This document shows positions 52,228 through 60,903 of a stretch of DNA of 64,000 bases, one piece after another; the first letter of the stretch is position 1; each line of letters starts with the position of its first letter. The translations under genes were made by a program, and so were the position numbers. Where the stretch lies: NCBI RefSeq assembly GCF_000214035.2, contig NZ_AFHG01000059.1, forward strand, positions 310,001 through 374,000, read 5' to 3'. This stretch comes from Methyloversatilis universalis FAM5. Lineage in GTDB: Bacteria; Pseudomonadota; Gammaproteobacteria; Burkholderiales; Rhodocyclaceae. The notes beneath the pieces were generated by a model. That model ran no database searches. It worked only from the letters and a program-made list of their open reading frames with translations, and was not told the origin of the DNA.

Positions 52228-52246
52228 AACGGACCCACACCGCTAC

Positions 52247-53728
52247 ATGAGCACGCCTGCCAGCACCCTTGCCGGTGCCACCGCCGTCACCGCCGCCGAT
52301 CTGATCGGCACCGCCCGCTCCACGCTGCTTGCGCCCTTCGATCTGGAGCGCAGCCACCTTGACCAGGTGTTCGGCATGCTGGGCGCGCATCGCATCGACT
52401 ATGCCGACCTCTATTTCCAGCACCAGTGCAGCGAAGCCTGGAGCCTGGAAGAGGGCATCGTGAAGTCCGGCAGCTTCAACATCGAACAGGGTGTGGGCGT
52501 ACGCGCCATCCAGGGCGACAAGACCGCCTTCGCCTATTCGGACGAAATCAGCCTGCCGGCGCTGGAAGCGGCCGCCCGAGCCACCCGCGCCATCGCGTCC
52601 CAGGGACAGAGCCAGATCGTGCGGGCGCAGCCGGCGCTGGTGCCTGCGCCGCTGTACACCGCGCGCAATCCGCAGGGTTCGCTGAGCGACACCGAAAAGG
52701 TGAAGCTGCTGGAAAGGCTGGAAAGCTATGCCCGCGCCGAAGACGGCCGGGTGAGCCAGGTGATGGCCCATATCGCCAGCACGCACGAAGTGGTGCTGGT
52801 GATGCGCAACGACGGCCACATGGCCGCTGACGTGCGCCCGCTGGTTCGGGTATCGGTCACCGTCATCATGCAGGACGGCGACCGTCGCGAGCAGGGCTCG
52901 TCCGGCGGCGGCGGCCGCTTCGACTACGGCTACTTCACCGACGCGGTGCTGCGCGACTACGCGGCCAGAGCGGTGCATCAGGCGCGCGTCAATCTGGACG
53001 CCCGTCCGGCACCGGCCGGCACGATGAGCGTGGTGCTCGGTCCGGGCTGGCCCGGCATCCTGCTGCACGAGGCGATCGGCCACGGCCTGGAAGGCGATTT
53101 CAACCGCAAGGGCAGCTCTGCCTTCGCCGGCCGCATCGGCCAGCAGGTGGCGGCCAAGGGCGTCACCGTGGTGGACGACGGTACGCTGCCCAACCGTCGC
53201 GGCTCGCTGACCGTGGACGACGAAGGCAACCCGACCCGCTGCACCACGCTGATCGAGGACGGCAAGCTGGTGGGCTACATGCAGGACAGCCTGAACGCCC
53301 GCCTGATGGGCGTGGCGCCGACCGGCAACGGCCGGCGCGAAAGCTTCGCCCATCTGCCGATGCCGCGCATGACCAATACCTACATGCTCAACGGCGACCG
53401 CGAGCCGGAAGAAATCATCCGCTCGGTCAAGAAGGGCCTGTACGCGGTCAATTTCGGCGGCGGCCAGGTGGACATCACCAGCGGCAAGTTCGTGTTCTCG
53501 GGCGCCGAGGTCTACATGATCGAGAATGGCAAGGTGACCTATCCGGTCAAGGGGGCGACCCTGATCGGCAACGGTCCGGATGCGCTGACCCGGGTGTCGA
53601 TGATAGGCAACGACATGGCGCTGGACAGCGGTGTCGGCACCTGCGGCAAGGAAGGTCAGAGCGTGCCGGTCGGCGTCGGTCAGCCCACGCTGCGCATCGA
53701 CGGCCTGACCGTCGGGGGCACCGCCTGA
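52247..53728 (+). CDS. tldD: Metalloprotease TldD
   Basis: TldD forms a zinc-dependent heterodimeric protease with TldE/PmbA that trims unfolded peptides and peptide antibiotics. The 493-residue protein has the zinc motif HEAIGH within [17 protein letters not shown] (about residue 275), [19 protein letters not shown] near the front, and [17 protein letters not shown] at the end. The partner TldE is not in the window. Confidence 0.93.
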   Translation: MSTPASTLAGATAVTAADLIGTARSTLLAPFDLERSHLDQVFGMLGAHRIDYADLYFQHQCSEAWSLEEGIVKSGSFNIEQGVGVRAIQGDKTAFAYSDEISLPALEAAARATRAIASQGQSQIVRAQPALVPAPLYTARNPQGSLSDTEKVKLLERLESYARAEDGRVSQVMAHIASTHEVVLVMRNDGHMAADVRPLVRVSVTVIMQDGDRREQGSSGGGGRFDYGYFTDAVLRDYAARAVHQARVNLDARPAPAGTMSVVLGPGWPGILLHEAIGHGLEGDFNRKGSSAFAGRIGQQVAAKGVTVVDDGTLPNRRGSLTVDDEGNPTRCTTLIEDGKLVGYMQDSLNARLMGVAPTGNGRRESFAHLPMPRMTNTYMLNGDREPEEIIRSVKKGLYAVNFGGGQVDITSGKFVFSGAEVYMIENGKVTYPVKGATLIGNGPDALTRVSMIGNDMALDSGVGTCGKEGQSVPVGVGQPTLRIDGLTVGGTA

Positions 53729-53754
53729 TCCGACTCCGCTGACGCCGCTGCACC

Positions 53755-54279
53755 ATGCCGCCCTGGCTCAAGCGCTGGATACCCACGCGCGAACAGATCC
53801 TCGCCAATCCCGCGCTCGCGCCCTTTGCCGGGCGCCTGCGGGACGAGCGGCTGTGGCGCGCCGACCGCCAGAGCGTGGCGCGTGGCGTGTCGATCGGCCT
53901 GTTCTTCGGGCTGATGATTCCATTCGCGCAGTTCCTGTTCGCCATCCTGACCGCGCTGTGGCTGCGCGGACATCTGGTCACCAGCGCCGCCTGTACGCTG
54001 GTGTCGAATCCGCTCACCTTCCCGCCGATCTACTGGGGTGCCTACGAACTGGGGCGCTTCGTGCTGGCCCGGCCGGCCGCACCGGAAGAGCTGCGTCAGG
54101 TCGAGCACAGTGCCGACCGCATCGGCCAGATGGCCGGCACCGGGTGGCTGGAAGGGCTGTGGCTGTGGATAGGCGCAGCCGGCTTGCCGCTGCTGACCGG
54201 GCTGTTCATCATGGCCTGTTCGGCGGCCGCCATCGGCTACATGGCGGTGCATCTGCTGTGGCGCGAGCGGCGCGGCTGA
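53755..54279 (+). CDS. DUF2062 family membrane protein
   Basis: The 174-residue protein has an amphipathic front (PPWLKRWIPTREQILANP), then RGVSIGLFFGLMIPFAQFL and TLVSNPLTFPPIYWGAYELG, which define the DUF2062 family, and a final hydrophobic helix. The function is not known. It lies 27 bases after tldD. Confidence 0.85.
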   Translation: MPPWLKRWIPTREQILANPALAPFAGRLRDERLWRADRQSVARGVSIGLFFGLMIPFAQFLFAILTALWLRGHLVTSAACTLVSNPLTFPPIYWGAYELGRFVLARPAAPEELRQVEHSADRIGQMAGTGWLEGLWLWIGAAGLPLLTGLFIMACSAAAIGYMAVHLLWRERRG

Positions 54280-54287
54280 CACCGATG

Positions 54288-54307
54288 GCCGGCGGTTCAC
54301 CGCCGGC
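54288..54307 (+). terminator. Hairpin after the DUF2062 gene
   Basis: GCCGGCGG, loop TTCA, CCGCCGGC: a perfect 8-pair GC stem 9 bases after the stop, no T run. It probably helps end the yhdP-to-DUF2062 transcript before the aroG promoter. Confidence 0.5.
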
Positions 54308-54334
54308 ATGAAGGAAGGAACTTCGCCGGCAGGG

Positions 54335-54340
54335 TAGAAT
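54335..54340 (+). promoter_or_regulatory. Candidate aroG -10 element
   Basis: TAGAAT (five of six consensus bases) 51 bases before the aroG start; no clear -35 hexamer at the usual distance. Confidence 0.35.
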
Positions 54341-54391
54341 CACGGACTTTGCTACGGCACACTGCCGGCGCGGTACCGAATAACGAAGCCC

Positions 54392-55474
54392 ATGAACGCC
54401 CCCATGCACAAGATCACCGACGACGTCCGCATCAAGGAAATCCGCGAACTTCTGCCGCCCGCGCACGTGCTGCGCGAACTGCCGGCGAGCGATGTGGCCT
54501 CGGAAACCACGTTTGCCGCCCGCCAGGCCATCCACCGCATCCTGCGCGGCGCCGACGACCGCCTGCTGGTGGTGATCGGCCCGTGCTCGATCCACGACTA
54601 CAAGGCGGGCATGGAGTACGCGAAGCTGCTGAAGGCGCAGCGCGAGCGTCTGTCCGCGGACCTCGAAATCGTCATGCGCGTCTATTTCGAAAAGCCGCGC
54701 ACCACTGTGGGCTGGAAGGGCCTGATCAACGATCCCTTCCTCGACAACAGCTTCAAGATCAATGACGGCCTGCGTCTGGCGCGCCGCATCCTGCTGGAAG
54801 TGAACGAGCAGGGCCTGCCCGCAGGCACCGAATTCCTCGACACCATCACGCCGCAATACACCGCCGATCTGGTGGCCTGGGGCGCGATCGGCGCGCGTAC
54901 GACCGAAAGCCAGGTGCACCGCGAGCTGGCGTCGGGCCTGTCCTGCCCGGTCGGTTTCAAGAACGGCACCGACGGCAATGTGCGCATCGCCTCCGACGCG
55001 ATCAAGTCGGCGCAGGCGCCGCACGTGTTCCTGTCGGTCACCAAGGCCGGTCATTCGGCCATCGTGTCGACCGCCGGCAACGAGGACTGCCACGTCATCC
55101 TGCGTGGCGGCAAGGAGCCGAACTACGACGCCGAGGCGGTCGAGAAGGTGTGCCGCGAACTGGCCGCCGCCGGCGTGCCGGCCAAGGTGATGATCGATTT
55201 CTCGCACGCCAACAGCCGCAAGCAGTGCGCGCTGCAGATGGACGTGGCGCGCGACGTTGCGGCCCAGCTCGCCTGCGGCGAGGACCGCATCTTCGGCGTC
55301 ATGGTCGAGTCGCACCTGAAGGAAGGTCGTCAGGATCTGGTGGCCGGCAAGGAACCGGAATACGGCCTGAGCATCACCGATGCCTGCCTCGGCTGGGAAA
55401 AGAGCGTCGAACTGCTCGACGTGCTGGCCGAAGCGGTTCGCGCCCGCCGCCGTGCGCTGGCCGACCGCGACTGA
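54392..55474 (+). CDS. aroG: 3-deoxy-7-phosphoheptulonate synthase (DAHP synthase, type I)
   Basis: AroG condenses phosphoenolpyruvate and erythrose 4-phosphate, the first step of aromatic amino acid synthesis. The 360-residue protein has VVIGPCSIHDYKAGMEYA with the metal-binding Cys, KPRTTVGWKGLINDP, VGFKNGTDGNV and MIDFSHANSRKQ, matching the E. coli AroG/F/H class. Which aromatic amino acid inhibits it cannot be told here. The glycosyltransferase gene starts 3 bases after its stop. Confidence 0.94.
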   Translation: MNAPMHKITDDVRIKEIRELLPPAHVLRELPASDVASETTFAARQAIHRILRGADDRLLVVIGPCSIHDYKAGMEYAKLLKAQRERLSADLEIVMRVYFEKPRTTVGWKGLINDPFLDNSFKINDGLRLARRILLEVNEQGLPAGTEFLDTITPQYTADLVAWGAIGARTTESQVHRELASGLSCPVGFKNGTDGNVRIASDAIKSAQAPHVFLSVTKAGHSAIVSTAGNEDCHVILRGGKEPNYDAEAVEKVCRELAAAGVPAKVMIDFSHANSRKQCALQMDVARDVAAQLACGEDRIFGVMVESHLKEGRQDLVAGKEPEYGLSITDACLGWEKSVELLDVLAEAVRARRRALADRD

Positions 55475-55477
55475 TCG

Positions 55478-56986
55478 GTGAATACGCTGTTCGCTGCGGC
55501 GCCGGCTTCCAGCTGGCGCCGTTTCTATTTCATCAGCCTGCTGCTGACGCTGGTTTTCCGCGGCTGGCTGGGCGCGGTGCTGCCCTTCACCGGCGACGAA
55601 GCCTATTTCTACTGGTGGGGCAAGATTCCCGCCGGCGGCTTCTACGACCATCCGCCCATGGTGGGCTGGTGGCTGGCGGCCCTGATTTCGGTGTCGGAGG
55701 CCGAGTGGTGGCTGCGCCTGCCGTCCATCCTGCAGCCGGCGCTGCTGTCGTCGCTGATGCTCGCCGTCCTGCGCGACGACGCGCCGGCGGTGCGCTGGGG
55801 CACCGCCACGCTGATGCTGCTGGCGCCGGCCGGCCTGCTGGACGTGCTCATCACCACCGACATCCCGCTGGTGTATTTCAGCGTGGCGTCGGCGCTGGCT
55901 TTCCTGCACGCCCAGCGCAGCCGGTCGATGCCGGCGTTCGCGCTGGCCGGCCTGCTGCTCGGCGGTGCCTTCCTGTCCAAGTACTTTTCGGTGCTGCTCG
56001 GTCTGGCCTACATCGCCTGGGCGGTCTGGCGGCCGGCAGCGTGGAAGTGGAAGGGCCTCGGCCTGCTGGTGCTGTGCGCACTGCCGGCCGGGCTGTACAA
56101 CGCGTGGTGGAACAGCCAGCACTGCTGGGCCAACGTGATGTTCAACGTGTTCAACCGGCACGGCAACGCGCATCTGGGCTGGCAGACGCCGCTGCTCTAT
56201 CTGGTCATGATGGTGTGGCTGCTGACCCCGATGGTGGCGTGGCGGCTGGTGCGCGCGCCGTCGGGCTGGCTGCGGCAGCCGGCGCTGCCCTGGCTGGTGT
56301 GCGTACCGCTGGCGGTGTTCGCGCTGCTGTCGCTGCTGAAGACCATCGGCCTGCACTGGGTGTTCTCCTTCGTGCCGCTGGCCTTCCTGATGTACGCGCG
56401 CTCGGTCGATGCCGCCACGCTGCGCCGTACCGTGAACATCACTGCGGTCATCGCGGCGGTGCACGCGGTGGCACTGCTGGCCATCGGCACCACCTCGGTC
56501 GAGAGCTGGGAGAAACGGCTGGGCGAGCGCCGCTACGCAGGCATCGTGCAGACGGTGAAGGCGGACGAACTGATCGCCGCACTGGGTGACGACCTGGAGC
56601 GCTATGTGCCGATGACTGACGGCTATTCGCCCTCGGTCACGCTGGGCTACAACCATCGCCGCTACTGGGCGGTGTTCGGCCCGGCCTCCAGCCATGCCCG
56701 CCACGACGACATGCTGACCGACTTCCGCACGCTGGCCGGGCGCGACATCCTCATCCTGAGCAAGGAAAAGCCGGATCTCGCCGACTACACGCCCTATTTC
56801 CGGGACGTGAGCGAAGACACGCTGCAGGTGCGTGGCGCCACCTTCTGGCGCATCCGCGGCCACGGCTTCGACTACGCCGCCTACCACAAGGGCGTGCTCG
56901 AACCGGCCCGCCGGCTGTGGTACGCCATTCCGAAATGGCTGCCGGACTGCGGCTGCTATTTCGAAGAACGCTATTTCGGGAAGTGA
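55478..56986 (+). CDS. Membrane glycosyltransferase of the ArnT/PMT (GT39/GT83) type
   Basis: The 502-residue protein has about ten membrane helices and the first-loop acidic motif FTGDEAYFYWWGKIPAGGFYDHPP typical of enzymes that take sugar from a polyprenyl-phosphate donor. The C-terminal third is soluble (YSPSVTLGYNHRRYWAVFG) and presumably periplasmic. The acceptor could be lipid A, protein or another glycan. GTG start. It sits directly before a UbiA-type gene that could make its lipid-linked donor. Confidence 0.8.
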   Translation: MNTLFAAAPASSWRRFYFISLLLTLVFRGWLGAVLPFTGDEAYFYWWGKIPAGGFYDHPPMVGWWLAALISVSEAEWWLRLPSILQPALLSSLMLAVLRDDAPAVRWGTATLMLLAPAGLLDVLITTDIPLVYFSVASALAFLHAQRSRSMPAFALAGLLLGGAFLSKYFSVLLGLAYIAWAVWRPAAWKWKGLGLLVLCALPAGLYNAWWNSQHCWANVMFNVFNRHGNAHLGWQTPLLYLVMMVWLLTPMVAWRLVRAPSGWLRQPALPWLVCVPLAVFALLSLLKTIGLHWVFSFVPLAFLMYARSVDAATLRRTVNITAVIAAVHAVALLAIGTTSVESWEKRLGERRYAGIVQTVKADELIAALGDDLERYVPMTDGYSPSVTLGYNHRRYWAVFGPASSHARHDDMLTDFRTLAGRDILILSKEKPDLADYTPYFRDVSEDTLQVRGATFWRIRGHGFDYAAYHKGVLEPARRLWYAIPKWLPDCGCYFEERYFGK

Positions 56987-56993
56987 CGCCGCG

Positions 56994-57860
56994 ATGATCG
57001 CCGCCGCGCTGCAGCTCATGCGACCCAAGCAGTGGGTGAAGAACGGCTTCGTGTTCTTCGGCCTGCTGTTCGGCCATGCCTGGCATGCGCCGGCCATGGT
57101 GCAGTCGGCGCTGCTCGCCTTTGCCGCCTTCTGCCTGATGTCGAGCGCGGTGTATGCGCTGAACGATTTCCGCGACATCGCGCAGGACCGTCTGCACCCG
57201 GTGAAGCGCCTGCGTCCGCTGGCCTCAGGCGCGCTGTCGCCGTCGGTCGCGGTGCTGCTGATGGGCGCCTGTTCCGCGGCTTCGCTGCTGCTGGCCTGGC
57301 AGGTCGGTGAAACGCTGGTATGGCTGCTGTGCGTCTATGGCCTGATCAATCTCGGCTACAGCTACGGCCTGAAGCGGGTGGTGGTGCTGGATGTGTTCCT
57401 GATCAGCGCCGGCTTCATGCTGCGCCTGCTGGCCGGCACCACCGGCCTCGGCATTCCGCCGTCGAACTGGCTGCTCATGTGCGGCCTGCTGCTTACGCTC
57501 TTCCTCGGCTTCGCCAAACGGCGCGCCGAAATGATGCTGATGGAAGAGGGCGGTGGCGCCCACCGCAAGGTGCTGGACCACTATTCGGCCGTGCTGCTGG
57601 ACCAGTTCATCACCATCACCGGCGGTTGTGCGGTGGTGGCTTACGCGCTCTACACGGTGGATCAGGATACGGTGCGCATTCACGGCACCTCGGACCTGAT
57701 CTACACGCTGCCCTTCGTGCTGTACGGGCTGTTCCGCTATCTCTATCTGATGCACCGCGAGGGCGGCGGCGGCGATCCGTCGCACGACCTGTTCCGCGAC
57801 CGTCACCTGATCGCCGCCATGGCCGGCTGGGTCGCGGTGACCGTGTTCATCCTGCGCTGA
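56994..57860 (+). CDS. UbiA-family prenyltransferase, decaprenyl-phosphate phosphoribosyltransferase-like
   Basis: The 288-residue polytopic protein starts MIAAALQLMRPKQWVKNGFVF. The Asp motif NDFRDIAQDRLHPVKRLRP with its HPxKxxRP extension is the pattern of polyprenyl-phosphate phosphoribosyltransferases rather than of quinone or chlorophyll enzymes. These load a pentose phosphate on polyprenyl phosphate. It starts 7 bases after the glycosyltransferase and ends against the convergent murI with no gap. Confidence 0.78.
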   Translation: MIAAALQLMRPKQWVKNGFVFFGLLFGHAWHAPAMVQSALLAFAAFCLMSSAVYALNDFRDIAQDRLHPVKRLRPLASGALSPSVAVLLMGACSAASLLLAWQVGETLVWLLCVYGLINLGYSYGLKRVVVLDVFLISAGFMLRLLAGTTGLGIPPSNWLLMCGLLLTLFLGFAKRRAEMMLMEEGGGAHRKVLDHYSAVLLDQFITITGGCAVVAYALYTVDQDTVRIHGTSDLIYTLPFVLYGLFRYLYLMHREGGGGDPSHDLFRDRHLIAAMAGWVAVTVFILR

Positions 57861-58661
57861 TCAGACCGGCAGCGGCTGTATCGCGCCGGCCGGCGGCCAC
57901 AGCCGCTGCAGCGCTGCGCGCCCGCTGGCGTGGGCCGCACTGCTCCAGAAACTTTCCCTGCCGGTCCGCCCGCTGCACCGCAGCCCGCGCGCTTCGAGCG
58001 CCCGGCTGAGCTGACGCACCACCGCGTCGCCGGTGTCGATCACCTGCACCGCCGGTCCGGCCGCCGCTTCGATCAGCGGCCGCAGGAAGGGGTAATGGGT
58101 ACAGCCCAGCACGATCACGTCCGCGCCCTCGGCCAGCAGCGGTTCGATGTGCGAGGCCACCAGCGCGCGGGTGGCCGGCGTGTCGAATTCGCCGCGCTCG
58201 ACCGCCTCGACCAGACCGCTGCCCGGCCGGGTCACCACATGCACGTCGCGGCCGAAGGTGTCGAGCAGTGCGGCGAAGCGGCTGCTGGCCAGCGTGCCGG
58301 TGGTGGCCAGCACACCCACCGTGCCGGATTTCGTTGCGGCGGCGGCCGGTTTCACCGCCGGTTCCATGCCGATGATGGGCAGGCCGGGCCAGCGCTCGCG
58401 CAGCGCCTGGGCGGCCGCGGCAGTGGCGGTATTGCAGGCGATCAGCAGCGCTTTCGCGCCCTGGTCGAGCAGGAACTGGCCGAGCACCGCACTGCGTGCC
58501 CGTATCCAGTCGGCACTGCGTTCGCCATAGGGTGCGAAGCCGGAATCGGCCACGTACAGGAAATCCTCGGCCGGCATCGCGGTGCGCGCATGGCGCAGCA
58601 CCGACAGGCCGCCGAGGCCGGAGTCGAAAACGCCGATCGGCGCTTCTGATGCTTGGCTCAC
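57861..58661 (-). CDS. murI: Glutamate racemase
   Basis: MurI makes D-glutamate for peptidoglycan. The 266-residue cytoplasmic enzyme has GVFDSGLGGLSVLRHA, the catalytic cysteines in ACNTATAAAAQALRER and GCTHYPFLRPLI, and GFAPYGERSADWI. It follows the cobalamin adenosyltransferase gene by 38 bases on the same strand. Confidence 0.93.
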   Translation of the reverse strand: MSQASEAPIGVFDSGLGGLSVLRHARTAMPAEDFLYVADSGFAPYGERSADWIRARSAVLGQFLLDQGAKALLIACNTATAAAAQALRERWPGLPIIGMEPAVKPAAAATKSGTVGVLATTGTLASSRFAALLDTFGRDVHVVTRPGSGLVEAVERGEFDTPATRALVASHIEPLLAEGADVIVLGCTHYPFLRPLIEAAAGPAVQVIDTGDAVVRQLSRALEARGLRCSGRTGRESFWSSAAHASGRAALQRLWPPAGAIQPLPV

Positions 58662-58699
58662 GAACCGTGTTCAGCCGCGGCGGTGCCCCGGCCGCCCTT

Positions 58700-59266
58700 T
58701 CAGCCTGTTTCGCCGTCGTGCGCGCGGCCGCGCTGCCACAGCACGTCGCCACGGCCGGCCAGCCGGTTAAAGGTGCGGCCGAGCACGAACAGCAGGTCGG
58801 ACAGCCGGTTCAGGTACTGCCGGCTGGCGTCCGACACCTTGCCTTCCGCCGCCGCGGCGATCACCGCCCGTTCGGCGCGCCGGCAGATGGTGCGTGCGAG
58901 GTGAGCCAGTGCGGCGGCGCGGGTGCCGCCGGGCAGGATGAATTCCTTCAGCGGCGTGAGGAAGCCATTCAGCCGTTCCAGTTCGGCGTCCAGCCGGGCC
59001 ACCTGTTCCGCCTTCAGCAGGTGGTAGCCCGGAATGGCCAGTTCGCCGCCGAGGTCGAACAGGTCGTGCTGTACGTCGGTCAGCAGCGCCGACAGGTCGG
59101 CCGGCAGGTCTTCGCACAGCAGCACGCCGATCGCGCTGTTCAGTTCATCCACATCGCCCAGCGCATGGACGCGCGGGCAGGATTTCGAGACCCGGGTGCC
59201 GTCGCCGAGGCCGGTTTCGCCGCCGTCGCCGGTGCGGGTGGCAATCTTGGAAAGTCGATGACCCAT
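58700..59266 (-). CDS. Cob(I)alamin adenosyltransferase, PduO type
   Basis: The 188-residue enzyme transfers adenosine from ATP to cob(I)alamin, giving coenzyme B12. Signature stretches are KIATRTGDGGETGLGDG (ATP binding), HALGDVDELNSAIG, and RRAERAVIAAAAEGKVSD followed by YLNRLSDLLFVLGR. It could supply adenosylcobalamin to B12 enzymes and perhaps to AerR, which is an inference. Confidence 0.92.
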   Translation of the reverse strand: MGHRLSKIATRTGDGGETGLGDGTRVSKSCPRVHALGDVDELNSAIGVLLCEDLPADLSALLTDVQHDLFDLGGELAIPGYHLLKAEQVARLDAELERLNGFLTPLKEFILPGGTRAAALAHLARTICRRAERAVIAAAAEGKVSDASRQYLNRLSDLLFVLGRTFNRLAGRGDVLWQRGRAHDGETG

Positions 59267-59290
59267 GATGAGTTCGATAAGAGCTATTGA

Positions 59291-59296
59291 TTATAA
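59291..59296 (-). promoter_or_regulatory. -10 element of the adenosyltransferase gene
   Basis: A perfect TATAAT on the minus strand in an AT-rich patch, placing the transcript start about 18 bases before the ATG at 59266. The -35 region is weak. Confidence 0.45.
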
Positions 59297-59468
59297 GTGT
59301 GCGCAAATATAAGGCCGGCGCACGCTAGAATTGCACATCATCCCACGCTGGCGCCCACCCCGCGACAGCCGGACAGCGGGCGGCCATCACCCGGCAGCGC
59401 TGCGCGGTTCATGCACATACACGCAGACCACACATCCCCCGCAAACGAACAGACCAGACGGAGTTGCC

Positions 59469-60758
59469 GTGAGTACCCCCGAACCGAAAGAATTCCTGCG
59501 CAAGCTTTTCCAGGCGGCGTTTGACGCCGCCAATCCCGATCTGTGCGTGCCGGCCAACCTGCCGCCGCCGCCCAAGGGCCGTACGATCGTAGTGGGCGCC
59601 GGCAAGGCCGCCGCCTCGATGGCGCTGGCGGTCGAGAAGAACTGGTCGGGCGAACTGTCCGGCCTGGTGGTGACCCGCTACGGCCACGGCGCCCCCTGCC
59701 AGCGCATCGAGGTGGTCGAGGCCTCGCACCCGGTGCCGGACGCGGCCGGCCAGCAGGCGGCCAAGCGCATCCTGGAAAAGGTGCAGGGCCTGACCGAGGA
59801 CGATCTGGTGATCGCCCTCATTTCCGGCGGCGGCTCGGCGCTGCTGTCGGCGCCGGCCGAAGGCCTGACGCTGGAAGACAAGCAGGCGGTGAACCGTGCG
59901 CTGCTGGCCAGCGGTGCGGCCATCCAGGAGATGAATTGCGTGCGCAAGCACCTGTCGTCGATGAAGGGCGGCCGGCTGGCGCAGGCGGCCTTCCCGGCGC
60001 GCGTGTTCACGCTGGTCATTTCCGACGTGCCGGGCGACGATCCGGCGGTGGTGGCCTCCGGCCCGACCGTGCCCGACACCACCACACGCGAGGATGCGCT
60101 GGCCATCATCCGCCGCAACAACATCGAAGTGCCGGCGGCCGTGATGGCCTGGCTGGCGAAGCCGGAATCGGAAACGCCCAAAGCCGGTGACCCGCGCCTG
60201 GCGCGCTGCGAAACCCGCGTCATTTCCACCGCCCAGGCCTCGCTGCTGGCGGCGGCAGAGGTGGCGCGCGCGCACGGCGTGACGCCGCTGGTGCTGGGCG
60301 ACATGATCGAAGGCGAGTCGGCCGACGCCGGCAAGGTGCTGGCCGGCATCGCCAAGGCCTGCGCGATCAATGGCACCCCGGTCGAACCGCCCTGCGTGCT
60401 GCTGTCCGGCGGTGAAACCACGGTCACGCTGGGCCCGATCAAGCCGGGCCAGAAGCCCAGAGGCGGCCGCAACTCGGAATTCCTGCTGTCGCTGGCCATC
60501 GCGCTCGACGGCATGAAGGGCATCCACGCGGTGTCCGGCGACACCGACGGCATCGACGGCAGCGAGGACAACGCCGGCGCGCTGGTGACCGACGACACCC
60601 TGGCGCGCGCCCGCGCGGCCGGCATCGACGCCCGTCACATGCTGGACGTGCACGACGCCTACGGCTTCTTCGCCGGCACCGGTGACCTCATCGTGACCGG
60701 GCCGACGCTGACCAACGTCAACGATTTCCGCGCCATCTACGTCGAAAAGAAGGTCTGA
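59469..60758 (+). CDS. Glycerate 2-kinase (MOFRL/TtuD family)
   Basis: The 429-residue enzyme phosphorylates D-glycerate to 2-phosphoglycerate. RTIVVGAGKAAASMALAVE, VIALISGGGSALLSAPAEG, FTLVISDVPGDDPAVVASGPT and the C-terminal MOFRL part (GGETTVTLG, GGRNSEFLLSLA, SGDTDGIDGSEDNAGA) are all present. A GTG start at 59469 has GGAG 6 bases before it. It stands ahead of the glycolate oxidase genes, consistent with a glycolate-to-glycerate salvage route. Confidence 0.92.
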   Translation: MSTPEPKEFLRKLFQAAFDAANPDLCVPANLPPPPKGRTIVVGAGKAAASMALAVEKNWSGELSGLVVTRYGHGAPCQRIEVVEASHPVPDAAGQQAAKRILEKVQGLTEDDLVIALISGGGSALLSAPAEGLTLEDKQAVNRALLASGAAIQEMNCVRKHLSSMKGGRLAQAAFPARVFTLVISDVPGDDPAVVASGPTVPDTTTREDALAIIRRNNIEVPAAVMAWLAKPESETPKAGDPRLARCETRVISTAQASLLAAAEVARAHGVTPLVLGDMIEGESADAGKVLAGIAKACAINGTPVEPPCVLLSGGETTVTLGPIKPGQKPRGGRNSEFLLSLAIALDGMKGIHAVSGDTDGIDGSEDNAGALVTDDTLARARAAGIDARHMLDVHDAYGFFAGTGDLIVTGPTLTNVNDFRAIYVEKKV

Positions 60759-60778
60759 ACGACCTCTGGCCTCCCCGG

Positions 60779-60809
60779 AAACGGCGCCTGCGGGCGCCGT
60801 TTCTTTTTT
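60779..60809 (+). terminator. Rho-independent terminator after glycerate kinase
   Basis: AAACGGCGCC, loop TGCG, GGCGCCGTTT, then CTTTTTT: a perfect 10-pair stem with a T run, 20 bases after the stop codon. Confidence 0.93.
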
Positions 60810-60903
60810 CCGTTCCGGCGCTGGCGCATCCTGCGGCGCAGAAGGCGGGCGCCGACGTCTGCGGTTATCATCCTGCCCCTGTGTCGCGTTACCGGAAGCC
60901 GCC

